From Bacteroidota bacterium (GTDB lineage Bacteria; Bacteroidota; Bacteroidia; NS11-12g; UBA955), in the NCBI GenBank assembly GCA_025354385.1, contig JANXMZ010000009.1, positions 36,374 through 100,373 of the forward strand: 64,000 bases of DNA. Direction: 5' to 3'. The notes beneath the pieces were generated by a model. It ran no database searches and had not been told where the DNA came from. It worked only from the letters and a program-made list of their open reading frames with translations. Shown here piece by piece: positions 26,914 through 36,347 of the stretch (positions are counted from its first letter, which is position 1; each line of letters begins with the position of its first letter). Position numbers and translations under genes: made by a program.

Positions 26914-26931
26914 CAAACATTAGATTTTTGA

Positions 26932-28893
26932 ATGCGAAACTTGTTAATTATTTTAAACTTCACTTTTTGTGCTGCTCTATTTGCCCAGACAGAGGTTTAT
27001 GATACTGCCAAAAGATTAGATCCTTACAACAATGATTTACAAACTTTGCACCGCAGTTTTAAATTCAACCAAGCTACCGATAGTAGTATGTTGTTCTTGT
27101 CGCAATACAACCGTGTTAAAAAAAGCACCACTGCCATTCAGGATTTAGGAGATATAGGCACCCCTTACATTAATTTAGTATTTAAACCATCAGTACAAAC
27201 AGGATTCATCACAGGTTTTAATCCTTATGGGGATTATTATTTTTACAATAAGAATGCTATGTTTTATCAAGCCAAATTACCTTATACCTATTTTTATTAC
27301 ACCCAAGGAAAGGCCGGTCAAAGTGGAAGAGGACTGATAGGTTTTGATGCTGTGCACACGCAAAATATAGGAGAGCGAATTAATTTAGGAATTAATTATC
27401 ACAGCACAACCAATGAAGGGTTCTTTACGCGTACCACCAATGTTATGAAAAATATTCAGACAGCGAACTATTACAGATCTAAAAATAACCGCTATTTGGC
27501 TAGTTTAATTCTAACTTGGAACAAAACTACATTTAATGAAAATGGGGGGTTGTATCAATCGCCCGCTAACCTTGAATATTTTAAAAATCAGCAATCCAGT
27601 ATTCGTTTTGCAAATGTTGAATTACCAAGTGCCCGAAATATTAATCGCTACAGGGATCATCAATTCAATCAAACTTATTGGCTGAAAGGTAAAATTTCAG
27701 ATGATACTTTTAAAAAATTTATACCACAATTGGGCCTATCTCATTCCATTAATTTTCAGAGGCAAGGCAATTATTACACCGATAAGCAAGTAGATTTTTA
27801 TTCACACATATACGACTCCGTTTATTATGCCAACCCAACCTATTCTTCCGATAGTATGGGATATACGAATATGGGAAACAGCATTGAAATTTTTAACCCA
27901 ATAAAAGAAAATGGCATTAGTTTTATTGCAGGAGCCCGTTACGAAAAAATTAATTATTATCAGCGTTCAAGTCAATATAATTTCCATAGGAACAAGAATT
28001 ACAATACATCCATATATGGCCAACTCAATTTTAATTTTATAAAAGTATTTCAATCTGAAATAAAAGGAAATTTATTCTTAGCAGGATATAATCAAACAGA
28101 TTATTATCTGCATTGGAAAAATACGGCTTTTACAAGTAAAAAGGAAAAATACAAATTCAATGTAGACATCATGAGCATAGCTGCACAACCATCGTATCAG
28201 CAACAATTTATTTTGACTAACCATTACATCTGGAATAATTCCCTCAAACAACAAAGTTATCAGAGCTTAAGTGCAGGATTTGCAAAAAAAATAAAACGCC
28301 CCGCCCATTACAATGCCTATTATTATGCCTTGCCTGCCGAGTCATTTAATGTCCAACTTAATTATACCTTGCTTTCTAACTATATCTATTATGGCATGGA
28401 TGCCAAACCAGAGCAGTTAAACACTGCAGAAAATATTGTTCAGTTGGTTGTTAAAAAACATTTTAATCTCAAGAAGTTTCAATTCAATCAAGAATTGGTT
28501 TATCAAAAATTTTCGAGTGGATTAAAGTATAAAATATTAATGCCCGAGCTACTTTCTAAAACCAGTATCTATTTTCAATCTTATGCATTTAAAAAGGCCA
28601 CTTTCGTTCAAATAGGTATGGATATTAACTATACTACGGAGTACACGGCTAAATTTTATAATTCTGAAACACGCAATTTTCAATTAAGCACAACTAAAAT
28701 TGGCAACTATCCTTATGTAGATGTATTTGTAAATGCAGAAATAAAAACGGCTAAAATTTTCTTTAAAATGGAGCACTTTAATCAAGACCTTGGTGGAAAA
28801 AATTTGTTCCCTAATTATTTTTACGCATCGCCTTATCAACCAACTGCACTTCGCAGATTCAGACTGGGTGTTGCTTGGAAATTCTATTACTAA
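26932..28893 (+). CDS. Putative porin (Bacteroidota family)
   Basis: A 653-aa outer-membrane protein with signal peptide (IILNFTFCAALFAQ). An N-terminal region ends in a TPYINLVFKPSVQTGFITGFNPYGDY segment that is typical of the 'putative porin' family (PF14121-like) of Bacteroidota. The remainder is a long series of alternating strands rich in Tyr and Asn, ending with FRLGVAWKFYY. Function is not established: a general porin or a solute-specific channel. Convergent with porQ with only 8 nt between. Confidence 0.8.
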   Translation: MRNLLIILNFTFCAALFAQTEVYDTAKRLDPYNNDLQTLHRSFKFNQATDSSMLFLSQYNRVKKSTTAIQDLGDIGTPYINLVFKPSVQTGFITGFNPYGDYYFYNKNAMFYQAKLPYTYFYYTQGKAGQSGRGLIGFDAVHTQNIGERINLGINYHSTTNEGFFTRTTNVMKNIQTANYYRSKNNRYLASLILTWNKTTFNENGGLYQSPANLEYFKNQQSSIRFANVELPSARNINRYRDHQFNQTYWLKGKISDDTFKKFIPQLGLSHSINFQRQGNYYTDKQVDFYSHIYDSVYYANPTYSSDSMGYTNMGNSIEIFNPIKENGISFIAGARYEKINYYQRSSQYNFHRNKNYNTSIYGQLNFNFIKVFQSEIKGNLFLAGYNQTDYYLHWKNTAFTSKKEKYKFNVDIMSIAAQPSYQQQFILTNHYIWNNSLKQQSYQSLSAGFAKKIKRPAHYNAYYYALPAESFNVQLNYTLLSNYIYYGMDAKPEQLNTAENIVQLVVKKHFNLKKFQFNQELVYQKFSSGLKYKILMPELLSKTSIYFQSYAFKKATFVQIGMDINYTTEYTAKFYNSETRNFQLSTTKIGNYPYVDVFVNAEIKTAKIFFKMEHFNQDLGGKNLFPNYFYASPYQPTALRRFRLGVAWKFYY

Positions 28894-28901
28894 AATTTTT
28901 A

Positions 28902-29933
28902 TTATTTTTTCTTTTTATAAAATTCACCTAGGTTACAAAGCAAGCTAAACTGATTGCTATTATATCCAGGAAATAAAGAAGCACTCCCATAGCTGATATG
29001 GAATTTGTTGATTTTAAATCCAAGACCCCAACTAAAGCCTGTCGTTCCACGTTTCTGATCAGGCGAAGCTTCTTTTCTGCGCATGTGGTTGTAACCGAAT
29101 CTCACTACAAAATGTTTAGATAAATTAAGTTCTCCCCCTAAAGAAAGATGTCTTAAAGCGTTGTCACCAATTGACATTTTTTTAATTTTTATATTGCCAT
29201 TTTCATCTTTTTCAGTAGTCGCATAACTATAACGCATATCTGGTTTTTGCAAATCGTGTATCACTAAATTATAACGAAATGGTAAATGTTTTAATTTTTT
29301 ACCAATGGCAATGTCCATTTCAAAAGGCAACGGTTGTCTGCTAGTACCACTGTATGGAATGGCTTGAAATCCTATATTTTTTGCAAATCCTGTAATGCTT
29401 AAGCCGTTTGCAGTATCATTGTATATGGCAGAAAGATTAGTAGATAAGCCATTGCTTACGTATGCCTCATAAATGGAATAGATATAATTAAAAGAAGCAC
29501 CAATCCGAAATTTTTCATTGAGTTTTCTGCTATATCCCAACTGAATACATTGGTCTTTTACACTAAATGTTCCAGTTGGAATGCCATTAGGTAAATACCC
29601 ATTAAATTTACCATAATCCAAGTACATGATTGAAAGGGCCAAAGTTCCCTTGTCTTTGATATCTTTTGCGTAGCTAAAGTATCCTGATTTAATATCAGAA
29701 ACATAATTGTTGTAACTCACAAAAGCGTGGTTATTCATTGAGGGATTTAAGGCTGCAGGATTCTGATAGGCAATACTTAAATCTTTATCAACGGTGGAAA
29801 TTAAATTTGTACCTAAAGCCAAACTGCGGGCAGAAGGGTTCATGTTTAAAAATGCATAGGTACCTTTTCCGGCTAATTGGGCGTATGAAGTGTAACCCCA
29901 GCAAATGGCAATGGATAGAAAAAAGTATTTCAT
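28902..29933 (-). CDS. porQ: Type IX secretion system protein PorQ
   Basis: A 343-aa outer-membrane barrel of the PorV/PorQ (FadL-like) group, required for surface attachment or maturation of T9SS cargo in the systems studied. Signal peptide (FFLSIAICWGYTSYAQ) followed by the characteristic GKGTYAFLNMNPSARSLALG and YQNPAALNPSMNNHAFVSY segments near 23-80. Strands continue to the C-terminus. PorV is similar, but the length and the GTYAFLN..ARSLALG opening with DLSIAYQNPA favour PorQ. Two T9SS cargo proteins lie in the same window. Confidence 0.85.
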   Translation of the reverse strand: MKYFFLSIAICWGYTSYAQLAGKGTYAFLNMNPSARSLALGTNLISTVDKDLSIAYQNPAALNPSMNNHAFVSYNNYVSDIKSGYFSYAKDIKDKGTLALSIMYLDYGKFNGYLPNGIPTGTFSVKDQCIQLGYSRKLNEKFRIGASFNYIYSIYEAYVSNGLSTNLSAIYNDTANGLSITGFAKNIGFQAIPYSGTSRQPLPFEMDIAIGKKLKHLPFRYNLVIHDLQKPDMRYSYATTEKDENGNIKIKKMSIGDNALRHLSLGGELNLSKHFVVRFGYNHMRRKEASPDQKRGTTGFSWGLGFKINKFHISYGSASLFPGYNSNQFSLLCNLGEFYKKKK

Positions 29934-30002
29934 TCGTTATGCAAATTAATGCAATTTGATTTATTTTATTGTGTTAGTGTTATTTTATTACACAAATAAG
30001 TG

Positions 30003-30725
30003 TTAGCCAATAGAACAGGCAAAATAGGAGATGATTATACCCAAAAAGATAAATATCCACTTATTTAAACCTTCTTTTTTCCAAATTGAATTTTCAAATA
30101 CAATGGTGGTACTGATATGCAAGAAAGTACCTGCAATGATAGCTGTAATAATTTGAGAGAAGGATTCGGAAATGAGAGATTTGGTGTGAACAAATACACC
30201 AACAAAGTAGCCTAAAGGTGAGGCCAAAGTGTAAATTAATAGTAAAATAGTTTTTAATGATACGGCAGAAATTTTTTGATTCAATAAAACCGATAGTGAA
30301 AATGATGCAGGTATTTCGTGAATAGCAATACCAATTATCATGCCCGATAATAATTGAGGGGTCAAATAATTGCTGAGTCCAGAAGAGTAGCCTTCAAAAA
30401 AAGCGTGCAGATACAAACCAACATAAAGTACCATAATATTTTTGGGAATATCGTGCGAATGAATGTGACCATGTCCAACACCACCTGTAAATTTTTCTAA
30501 AATAATTTGCATGAAGAAACCTAAAGCCAACCAAACCCCAGCTTCCTTAATATTGCTAAACAATTCTGGCATTAAACCAAATAAGGCTATGCCTAGTAAA
30601 AATGATCCACTAAAGAGAACGGAGTAACCAATAAAGCGATGCGTCTTTATTTTAAGTTTATAATTCAGCAATATACCTGTGAAAGGACCTGCAAACAATA
30701 ATATCAGTGGCAGAATCAATTCCAT
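30003..30725 (-). CDS. ZIP-family metal transporter
   Basis: A 240-aa protein with about eight membrane helices. A histidine-rich loop between helices (GHGHIHSHD near 105) and the conserved metal-binding HAFFEG (near 130) and IAIHEIPASFSLS (near 155) in helices 4 and 5 identify the ZIP family, which usually imports Zn2+ or Fe2+ into the cytosol. It is the last gene of a three-gene overlapping operon and overlaps the PAP2 gene by 10 nt. Confidence 0.9.
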   Translation of the reverse strand: MELILPLILLFAGPFTGILLNYKLKIKTHRFIGYSVLFSGSFLLGIALFGLMPELFSNIKEAGVWLALGFFMQIILEKFTGGVGHGHIHSHDIPKNIMVLYVGLYLHAFFEGYSSGLSNYLTPQLLSGMIIGIAIHEIPASFSLSVLLNQKISAVSLKTILLLIYTLASPLGYFVGVFVHTKSLISESFSQIITAIIAGTFLHISTTIVFENSIWKKEGLNKWIFIFLGIIISYFACSIG

Positions 30726-31273
30726 CTCAATTGTTTTTTAGAAAGCTCATACAATTTAAAACAACTCCAACCAATAATAGCGCCAATGGTACCTCCCACA
30801 ATTACATCTGTAGGATAATGAACCCCGCAATAAACCCTGCTGTAGGCAATTGCAATGGCCCATGCTAACCAAAAAATTACTAGCTTCTTTCTTTTAAAGC
30901 CATAAAGTAAGATAAAAAAGACCCCTATTCCAAAATGATTAGCGGCATGCGAGGATGGCATACTGCCAGTGTCGTTACAAGGATCTAACACTCTTGGATG
31001 CAATGCTGCAACATGGCAAGGGCGCTCTCTTTTAATCATTGGCTTAATCCAACCACTGGTAATTCTATCGGCCAAAAGAACAGTAAGCCCTAAACAAAAA
31101 ATAATTAATAAACTTAGTTTACCATATTTTTTAACGATTAAAATAATCATTAAAATGTAAAGTGGAATCCAGAAAAATTTATCCGAAAATTTCACCATTA
31201 AGTAATCCAATACACTATTGGTTAATACCTGATTAATCAGATGATAAAAGAAGCTATCAAAGGCATTGTTCAT
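30716..31273 (-). CDS. PAP2-family membrane phosphatase
   Basis: A 185-aa integral-membrane phosphatase with the three signature motifs KPMIKRERP (near 77), PSSHAANHFG (near 103) and SRVYCGVHYPTDVIVGG (near 145). Substrates of the family include undecaprenyl pyrophosphate, phosphatidate and lipid A phosphates; which applies here is not visible. It overlaps the methyltransferase gene by 4 nt upstream and ZIP by 10 nt downstream, so translational coupling is likely. Confidence 0.92.
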   Translation of the reverse strand: MNNAFDSFFYHLINQVLTNSVLDYLMVKFSDKFFWIPLYILMIILIVKKYGKLSLLIIFCLGLTVLLADRITSGWIKPMIKRERPCHVAALHPRVLDPCNDTGSMPSSHAANHFGIGVFFILLYGFKRKKLVIFWLAWAIAIAYSRVYCGVHYPTDVIVGGTIGAIIGWSCFKLYELSKKQLRWN

Positions 31274-31995
31274 ATTGGGGAAGAGAGAATAATTAAACGT
31301 TTTGAAGATGATTTGATAAAAGGATTTAATTGATAGTCGCCATAAACATTTTGAATTTTTAAGCCAGTTTGAGCGTACATTTTTTCAAAATCAGACAATT
31401 CGAAAAGATCCACAAATTCACAGAACTGATAATCGTGACTTTTATCCTCAAATGCAATGGTTTTAATTATTTTATGGTCTTTTATTTCTTTTTTAATTTT
31501 GAAGTGTATACCCCCTGCTTCAATCTCATGCAATGGTTTAAAAGCTTGAATCACTATTTCTGAATTAAAATAATCTTGAATAAAAAGGCCCTGTGGTTTA
31601 AGATTTTCACGCACAGCCCTTAAGGTTTTTAGATTGTCATGCGCATCGGCAAAATAACCAAAGCTTGTGAAAATATTAAAAACATAGTCAAAAAACATTG
31701 TTTTGTAAACTTTTCGCATGTCATGTACTGCAAATTCTAAATTAGAGGATGCCGATAAGCGGGCTTCTTTGATACTTTCCTCACTGAGGTCGATGCCAGA
31801 TACATGCATTTTGAAATTGGCCAGTTGTTTGGAGTGCCTTCCCTTGCCACAAGCTAAATCAAGTGCATATTTATCGCTATTGAAATTCAATTTGTTGGCT
31901 AAATTGCCAATTAGCAAACTAGCCTCTGCATCGTTATGCTGACCATATAAAATATGATAATACGGTGAGTTGAACCAATCTTTATACCAAGCCAT
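31270..31995 (-). CDS. Class I SAM-dependent methyltransferase
   Basis: A 241-aa soluble methyltransferase. The glycine-rich SAM motif I is ALDLACGKGRHSKQL (near 44), followed by the acidic SGIDLSEESI motif II and FDYVFNIFTSFGYF motif IV. It resembles the small 'methyltransferase domain 11/25' proteins common in Bacteroidota; the substrate is unknown. It is the first gene of the methyltransferase-PAP2-ZIP operon. Confidence 0.88.
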   Translation of the reverse strand: MAWYKDWFNSPYYHILYGQHNDAEASLLIGNLANKLNFNSDKYALDLACGKGRHSKQLANFKMHVSGIDLSEESIKEARLSASSNLEFAVHDMRKVYKTMFFDYVFNIFTSFGYFADAHDNLKTLRAVRENLKPQGLFIQDYFNSEIVIQAFKPLHEIEAGGIHFKIKKEIKDHKIIKTIAFEDKSHDYQFCEFVDLFELSDFEKMYAQTGLKIQNVYGDYQLNPFIKSSSKRLIILSSPI

Positions 31996-32007
31996 GGGAA
32001 AAATGAA

Positions 32008-32041
32008 TTTGCAAAATAAATCTAAAATGCGCTTATATTTG
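32008..32041 (+). promoter_or_regulatory. Promoter of the 32050 lipoprotein (TTTG-N22-TATATTTG)
   Basis: TTTG at 32008-32011 and TATATTTG at 32034-32041. The box ends 8 nt before the ATG. Confidence 0.6.
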
Positions 32042-32049
32042 TAATTATT

Positions 32050-32523
32050 ATGAATAAGTTAAGAATTTTATATGTTTTAGGATTTTGCGCAATGGTATTT
32101 GTGGCCTGTAAAAAAAAGAAAGAAGACCCTAAACCAGCAGATCCTATTGTGAATACAACAACTCCGCAAGAATTTTTATCAGACACAACGTGGAAAATTA
32201 TTGCCTTAACAGCTACTGGTATTGGAGATGTTTGGAATAATACACTATTTGTTAAAGCATGTAACCAAGATAATACTTACAAGTTTAAAACATCGCTCAT
32301 ATTGACTACTTATGACACCCCAAACAAATGTAACTCTACAGATCCAGATTCCACTAGTGGTCCATATAAGCTAGTGGATAATAATACCCGTTTATATTTA
32401 GACATGAAAGTGGGAACCATTCAAATTCAGGATACAACTGAAGTCGTTGTTTTGGACAAGAATACCCTTAAACTGAACTTTAATTATAGTGGAATACCAG
32501 GTGTAGTAACCTTCGGACATTAA
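32050..32523 (+). CDS. Lipoprotein, lipocalin-like, unknown function
   Basis: A 157-aa lipoprotein. Signal peptide LRILYVLGFCAMVFVAC with the lipobox FVAC, then KKKKEDPKP and a PT-rich linker; the KK after the Cys is common for retention or export in Bacteroidota. The domain (TTWKIIALTATGIG, NTYKF, GPYKLVDN, LKLNFNY) resembles the lipocalin-like/META-type fold. It has its own promoter and is followed by a strong terminator, so it is a monocistronic unit. Confidence 0.7.
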   Translation: MNKLRILYVLGFCAMVFVACKKKKEDPKPADPIVNTTTPQEFLSDTTWKIIALTATGIGDVWNNTLFVKACNQDNTYKFKTSLILTTYDTPNKCNSTDPDSTSGPYKLVDNNTRLYLDMKVGTIQIQDTTEVVVLDKNTLKLNFNYSGIPGVVTFGH

Positions 32524-32542
32524 TAAAGGAAATTTATAATTT

Positions 32543-32578
32543 AAAAGCGCAGTGGGATATTTTCCATTGCGTTTTTTT
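32543..32578 (+). terminator. Intrinsic terminator
   Basis: Eight-bp stem CGCAGTGG / CCATTGCG (one G-T pair), loop of about 8 nt, followed by seven T. It ends the 32050 lipoprotein transcript, and A-tract symmetry upstream means it could also serve the convergent TPR gene. Confidence 0.85.
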
Positions 32579-32586
32579 ATATTTTT

Positions 32587-33624
32587 TTAGAAAGATATAG
32601 AGAATTTAAGACGTTTTAAACCCTCTTCAGCAGATTTTTGGTTCTTATCTATTTGCAATGCTTTCTGATAATCCATCATTGCGCTGGTGTGGTTATTTAA
32701 TTTTTCTTTCATAAATCCTCGCAATGCATAGGCATCGGCATTGTTATTATCTAATTCAATTGTCTCATCAAGTAAATCTTCTGCCTTCATGTAATTTTTA
32801 AAAACACCATTGATGTAGGCCAAATTATACCTGCAAAGTATGTGTGAAGGATTCATTTTAGCTACTTGTTCATAGATACCTGCAGCATCTCTGTATTGGT
32901 GTTCGTTTTGCAGAAATAAGCCTTTTGCATACAAAGGTTCATCGCTGTATGGATTAATAACCATTGCTCTTTCAAAGAATACAAGGGCCTTTTCATTCTT
33001 TTTCAGTGCATAATAATTGCCCAAATGCATAATGGCATCATAGTAATTACCATCGAATACAAGGGTTTTTTGGAATAAATCGAGGGCATTTGTTGTGTCT
33101 TTCATTTCTTTGGCCATTAAGCCCAAATAAAAGTAGGGAGCTGGATTAGAAGGGTCTATTTTATTGCATTGAAAATACACTTTCTTGGCCTCATCGTATG
33201 CTTGTCGGGCAATTAACAGTTTGCCATAAACCAACATGGCGTCAACATAATCTGGCTTTAATCGCAGTGATTTTTTAAAACTCTTGATGGCTTCTTTAGA
33301 ATTAGCAGTATCACCAGAAATGAGATATTCTCCTCTTTTAAATTCATAGAGTGGATTCATTGAATCTATTGAAATGGCAAAATCAATATCGAGAATCGCT
33401 TGCCTCATGTTCTCTTCAAAATAAAATGTTTTAGATCGTTTATAGTAAAGTTCAGCATTTTTTGGCGACCTGTTTATTTTTTCGCTGATGCTTCTAATAT
33501 CTGCAGAGTAAGTGGTATCCTTCTCGCTGATATATCTTAAATTACTTTTATCAGAGCAACCCTTTGTCATTAAAACAATACCTAGAACAACAAAAAATAC
33601 ACAAATCGATTTAAAGTTTAACAT
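32587..33624 (-). CDS. TPR-repeat lipoprotein
   Basis: A 345-aa lipoprotein. The start is set at the ATG at 33624 (MLNFKSICVFFVVLGIVLMTKGC), giving a signal peptide with lipobox TKGC; the frame extension of 10 codons spoils it. After a short linker come about eight tandem tetratricopeptide repeats (for example AELYYKRSKTFYFEENMRQAILDIDFAI and DAYALRGFMKEKLNNHTSAMMDYQKAL). TPR lipoproteins scaffold protein complexes on the membrane. It is divergent from hmgA, with 45 nt between starts. Confidence 0.85.
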   Translation of the reverse strand: MLNFKSICVFFVVLGIVLMTKGCSDKSNLRYISEKDTTYSADIRSISEKINRSPKNAELYYKRSKTFYFEENMRQAILDIDFAISIDSMNPLYEFKRGEYLISGDTANSKEAIKSFKKSLRLKPDYVDAMLVYGKLLIARQAYDEAKKVYFQCNKIDPSNPAPYFYLGLMAKEMKDTTNALDLFQKTLVFDGNYYDAIMHLGNYYALKKNEKALVFFERAMVINPYSDEPLYAKGLFLQNEHQYRDAAGIYEQVAKMNPSHILCRYNLAYINGVFKNYMKAEDLLDETIELDNNNADAYALRGFMKEKLNNHTSAMMDYQKALQIDKNQKSAEEGLKRLKFSISF

Positions 33625-33669
33625 AAACACAAATTTCACTAATTTTACCCACAATTTTAAACGTTTTTT

Positions 33670-34827
33670 ATGCCATTTTATTATAAAGCAGGTTTAATTC
33701 CTGAAAAAAGACACACCCAATTTCGTAAACCCAATGGTAGCTTATATTCTGAAGAATTAATAAGTACCGAAGGTTTTTCAAGTATATATTCCCTTGTTTA
33801 CCATTGCCATCCTCCCACACTTGTAAAGTCAATAGGTGAGGCAATTGATGTGGCTCCTAAAGCAGCTATTGGCAATAATATGCAAAATCGCAGTTTTCTT
33901 ACTTTTAATATCGAACCTAAAAAGGATTATTTGGAAAGTAGGGTAATACAATTATTCAATAAGGATGTCTACATCGCAACTGCTGCGCCTCAGGCTTCCA
34001 TGACAGACTATTTCTATAAAAATGCAGATGCGGATGAGGTCATTTTTATACACGAAGGAAAGGGTGTTTTAAAAACATTGTATGGTGCCATATCATTTGA
34101 ATATGGCGATTACTTGGTAATTCCTCGTGGCATTATCTACCAATTGCATTTTGAAGACGAGCATAACCGTTTGTTTATTACAGAATCTTTCAGCCCTATC
34201 CGTCCACCAAAAAGATACCTCAACAATTACGGTCAATTTTTAGAGCATTCGCCTTATTGTGAAAGAGATATTAAGTTACCACAAAACATAGAAACCATAG
34301 ATGAAGAAGGTGATTTTAAAGTAATGATAAAAAAGGGCGATCATATATTTCCTTATACTTATGCAACGCATCCATTTGATGCCATTGGCTGGGATGGATT
34401 CCAATATCCTTATGGTTTTAGTATTCATAATTACGAACCAATTACTGGTCGTATACATATGCCGCCACCTATACACCAAACTTTTGAAGGGCATAATTTC
34501 GTTATTTGCTCATTTGTGCCAAGATTATTCGATTATCATCCAAATTCAATTCCGGCGCCATACAATCATAGTAATGTGGATAGTGATGAAATATTGTATT
34601 ATGTGGATGGCGACTTTATGAGCAGAAAGCATGTGGAAAGAGGTATGATAACCTTACACCCAAAGGGCATTCCGCATGGACCACATCCCGGAACGGTTGA
34701 AAAAAGTTTAGGTGCTAAGGAGACAAAAGAATTAGCAGTAATGATAGACCCTTTTTACCCTTTACAAATTACTCAAGCAGCAATTAATGTAGAGGATCCT
34801 TTGTATTATTTGAGTTGGGTACAGTAA
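33670..34827 (+). CDS. hmgA: Homogentisate 1,2-dioxygenase
   Basis: Opens the ring of homogentisate to maleylacetoacetate in tyrosine and phenylalanine catabolism; Fe(II), cupin fold. A 385-aa protein with the family N-terminus MPFYYKAGLIPEKRHTQFRKP and the metal-ligand region YNHSNVDSDEILYYVDGDF (catalytic Glu near 315) flanked by PIHQTFEGHNFVICSFVPR and HPKGIPHGPHPGTVEKS. It is 101 nt upstream of a peroxiredoxin gene. Its substrate is the same aromatic acceptor used by the neighbouring UbiA-type gene, which makes the location notable. Confidence 0.94.
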   Translation: MPFYYKAGLIPEKRHTQFRKPNGSLYSEELISTEGFSSIYSLVYHCHPPTLVKSIGEAIDVAPKAAIGNNMQNRSFLTFNIEPKKDYLESRVIQLFNKDVYIATAAPQASMTDYFYKNADADEVIFIHEGKGVLKTLYGAISFEYGDYLVIPRGIIYQLHFEDEHNRLFITESFSPIRPPKRYLNNYGQFLEHSPYCERDIKLPQNIETIDEEGDFKVMIKKGDHIFPYTYATHPFDAIGWDGFQYPYGFSIHNYEPITGRIHMPPPIHQTFEGHNFVICSFVPRLFDYHPNSIPAPYNHSNVDSDEILYYVDGDFMSRKHVERGMITLHPKGIPHGPHPGTVEKSLGAKETKELAVMIDPFYPLQITQAAINVEDPLYYLSWVQ

Positions 34828-34928
34828 TAAAGCATTTTCAATTTGGACTAATAGTTTTGGATTTATTTTTTTTCTTAAAAACAATTGCTGTTTCGCAGTT
34901 GTTAAGTTTACTGAAATTCAAAAATTAT

Positions 34929-35399
34929 ATGATAATTGAAATAGGACAATTAGCCCCAGACTTCTCATTAACAGATACCAACAAGCAAACTGTAACGCTC
35001 TCTGGTTTAAAAGGACAAAACGTTGTTTTATTATTTTTCCCATTCGCTTTTACAAGTACTTGCACCGCGGAATTGTGTGGCGTAAGAGATGATATTTCGC
35101 AATATCAGAATTTAAACGCAAAAGTATTTGGCATATCAATTGATTCTGTATTTACACTAATAAGATATAAGGAAGAACAAAACTTAAATTTTGATTTGTT
35201 ATGCGATTTTAACAAAGAGGCAGGCACCGTCTACAAGGTTTTATATGAAAGCTTTGCCTTCGGCATGAAAGGAGTTGCAAAACGTTCGGCTTTTGTTGTT
35301 GATACAAATGGTGTTATTCAATATGCAGAGGTTTTAGAAAATGCGAATGAATTGCCTAATATTGAAGCAATAAAAGCCACCTTAAAAGGTTTGAATTAG
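34929..35399 (+). CDS. Peroxiredoxin (AhpE/BCP-like)
   Basis: A 156-aa thiol peroxidase. The start at 34929 (MIIEIGQLAPDFSLTDTNKQ) gives the normal family N-terminus; the longer frame from 34815 overlaps hmgA and is not family-like. The peroxidatic Cys is in FAFTSTCTAELCGVRDD near 45-50; the second Cys four residues on is in the position used by some atypical 2-Cys enzymes. Reduces H2O2 and organic hydroperoxides. Co-directional with hmgA, convergent with the UbiA-type gene. Confidence 0.92.
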   Translation: MIIEIGQLAPDFSLTDTNKQTVTLSGLKGQNVVLLFFPFAFTSTCTAELCGVRDDISQYQNLNAKVFGISIDSVFTLIRYKEEQNLNFDLLCDFNKEAGTVYKVLYESFAFGMKGVAKRSAFVVDTNGVIQYAEVLENANELPNIEAIKATLKGLN

Positions 35400-35441
35400 T
35401 TTAAAGTTTTTACAGGCGACCTTATCTCCCAAAAACAAATT

Positions 35442-36344
35442 TTAGAAAAAAGCAACGAGATAAAGGACGTATTCTGCAAAAAAGAATATCCAAAAGCGCA
35501 TGTAAAATTGTTTAACAGAAATTTTGTCTTTTAGTTTTACAAAAAAGACATTAAAAATAAATAGTAACATCAGAATAATGTTGCCTAACAAAAGTAGTTT
35601 TGTGCTAAAAAGGGTCTGTTCAGATATAAAATAAAGTACGTAATTGTTGTAAATTAATAATCCAAATGCCAGCAATACCAGAGCAGTTCCCCAAATTAAA
35701 GCCGTCTTTTTAGAATATAAAATAGCCAATGTTTTAATGTTGTATTTGGCATCACCTTCTGTATCAGGCAAGTCCTTAAACCAGCTTATGGCAATGCTAA
35801 ACGAAATAATAAAGAGTGCAAGTGTCCAAATAGGATTCGGTATTTCAGTTGATTGATGGATGATGCGGTTGAAAACAAAGTACCCGCCAATATTTACAAG
35901 TAAACCTCTTACAATAGTGATGGCCAATGCGGCCGGTAAATGGTGCTTTTTTAAATTGAATGGAGGCAGTGAATAGGCCATTCCAATGAGCATTGAGACT
36001 GCCACTATCCCTGTTAAATAAAATGAAATATAAGTAGCCAATATAATTGAAATAAATGCAGATAAATAAATGATTTTATAGGCATTTGTTATGCTTAATT
36101 CCCCAGCAGCTAATGGTAGATAGGGTTTATTGATTTTATCAATTTGTACATCGGCAATTTGGTTAATACCAACTATAAAAATATTACAACCCAAACCTGT
36201 TATAACTGATAAAAACCACAATAACCAAAATTGAGACAAAGGAAGTGGGCGGCACGCAATAATAAATAAGGTGGAGATACTAATGAAGCTGCCAATAATG
36301 GTATGTGGTCGACTAAATTTCCAAAGGATATATAATGGGCTCAT
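35442..36344 (-). CDS. UbiA-family prenyltransferase, homogentisate-prenyltransferase-like
   Basis: A 300-aa polytopic membrane protein, about nine helices. It has the first Asp-rich motif NQIADVQIDKINKPYLPLAAGE (near 60-82) and the second KDLPDTEGDAKYN (near 190). The N-terminal FSRPHTIIGS and the INKPYLPLAxGE run are characteristic of the homogentisate phytyl/solanesyl-transferase branch (VTE2/HPT, HST) rather than MenA or the ubiquinone UbiA. The C-terminal FYMRFWIFFFAEYVLYL also fits that branch. It begins 3 nt after the methyltransferase stop codon. Assignment is by motif only. A geranylgeranylglyceryl-phosphate or other aromatic acceptor remains possible. Confidence 0.8.
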   Translation of the reverse strand: MSPLYILWKFSRPHTIIGSFISISTLFIIACRPLPLSQFWLLWFLSVITGLGCNIFIVGINQIADVQIDKINKPYLPLAAGELSITNAYKIIYLSAFISIILATYISFYLTGIVAVSMLIGMAYSLPPFNLKKHHLPAALAITIVRGLLVNIGGYFVFNRIIHQSTEIPNPIWTLALFIISFSIAISWFKDLPDTEGDAKYNIKTLAILYSKKTALIWGTALVLLAFGLLIYNNYVLYFISEQTLFSTKLLLLGNIILMLLFIFNVFFVKLKDKISVKQFYMRFWIFFFAEYVLYLVAFF

Positions 36345-36347
36345 GAA

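Noticed and set aside
34815..34928. Extension of the peroxiredoxin gene to 34815
   Set aside because: It overlaps hmgA and adds a hydrophobic leader unlike the family; the ATG at 34929 gives the usual N-terminus.
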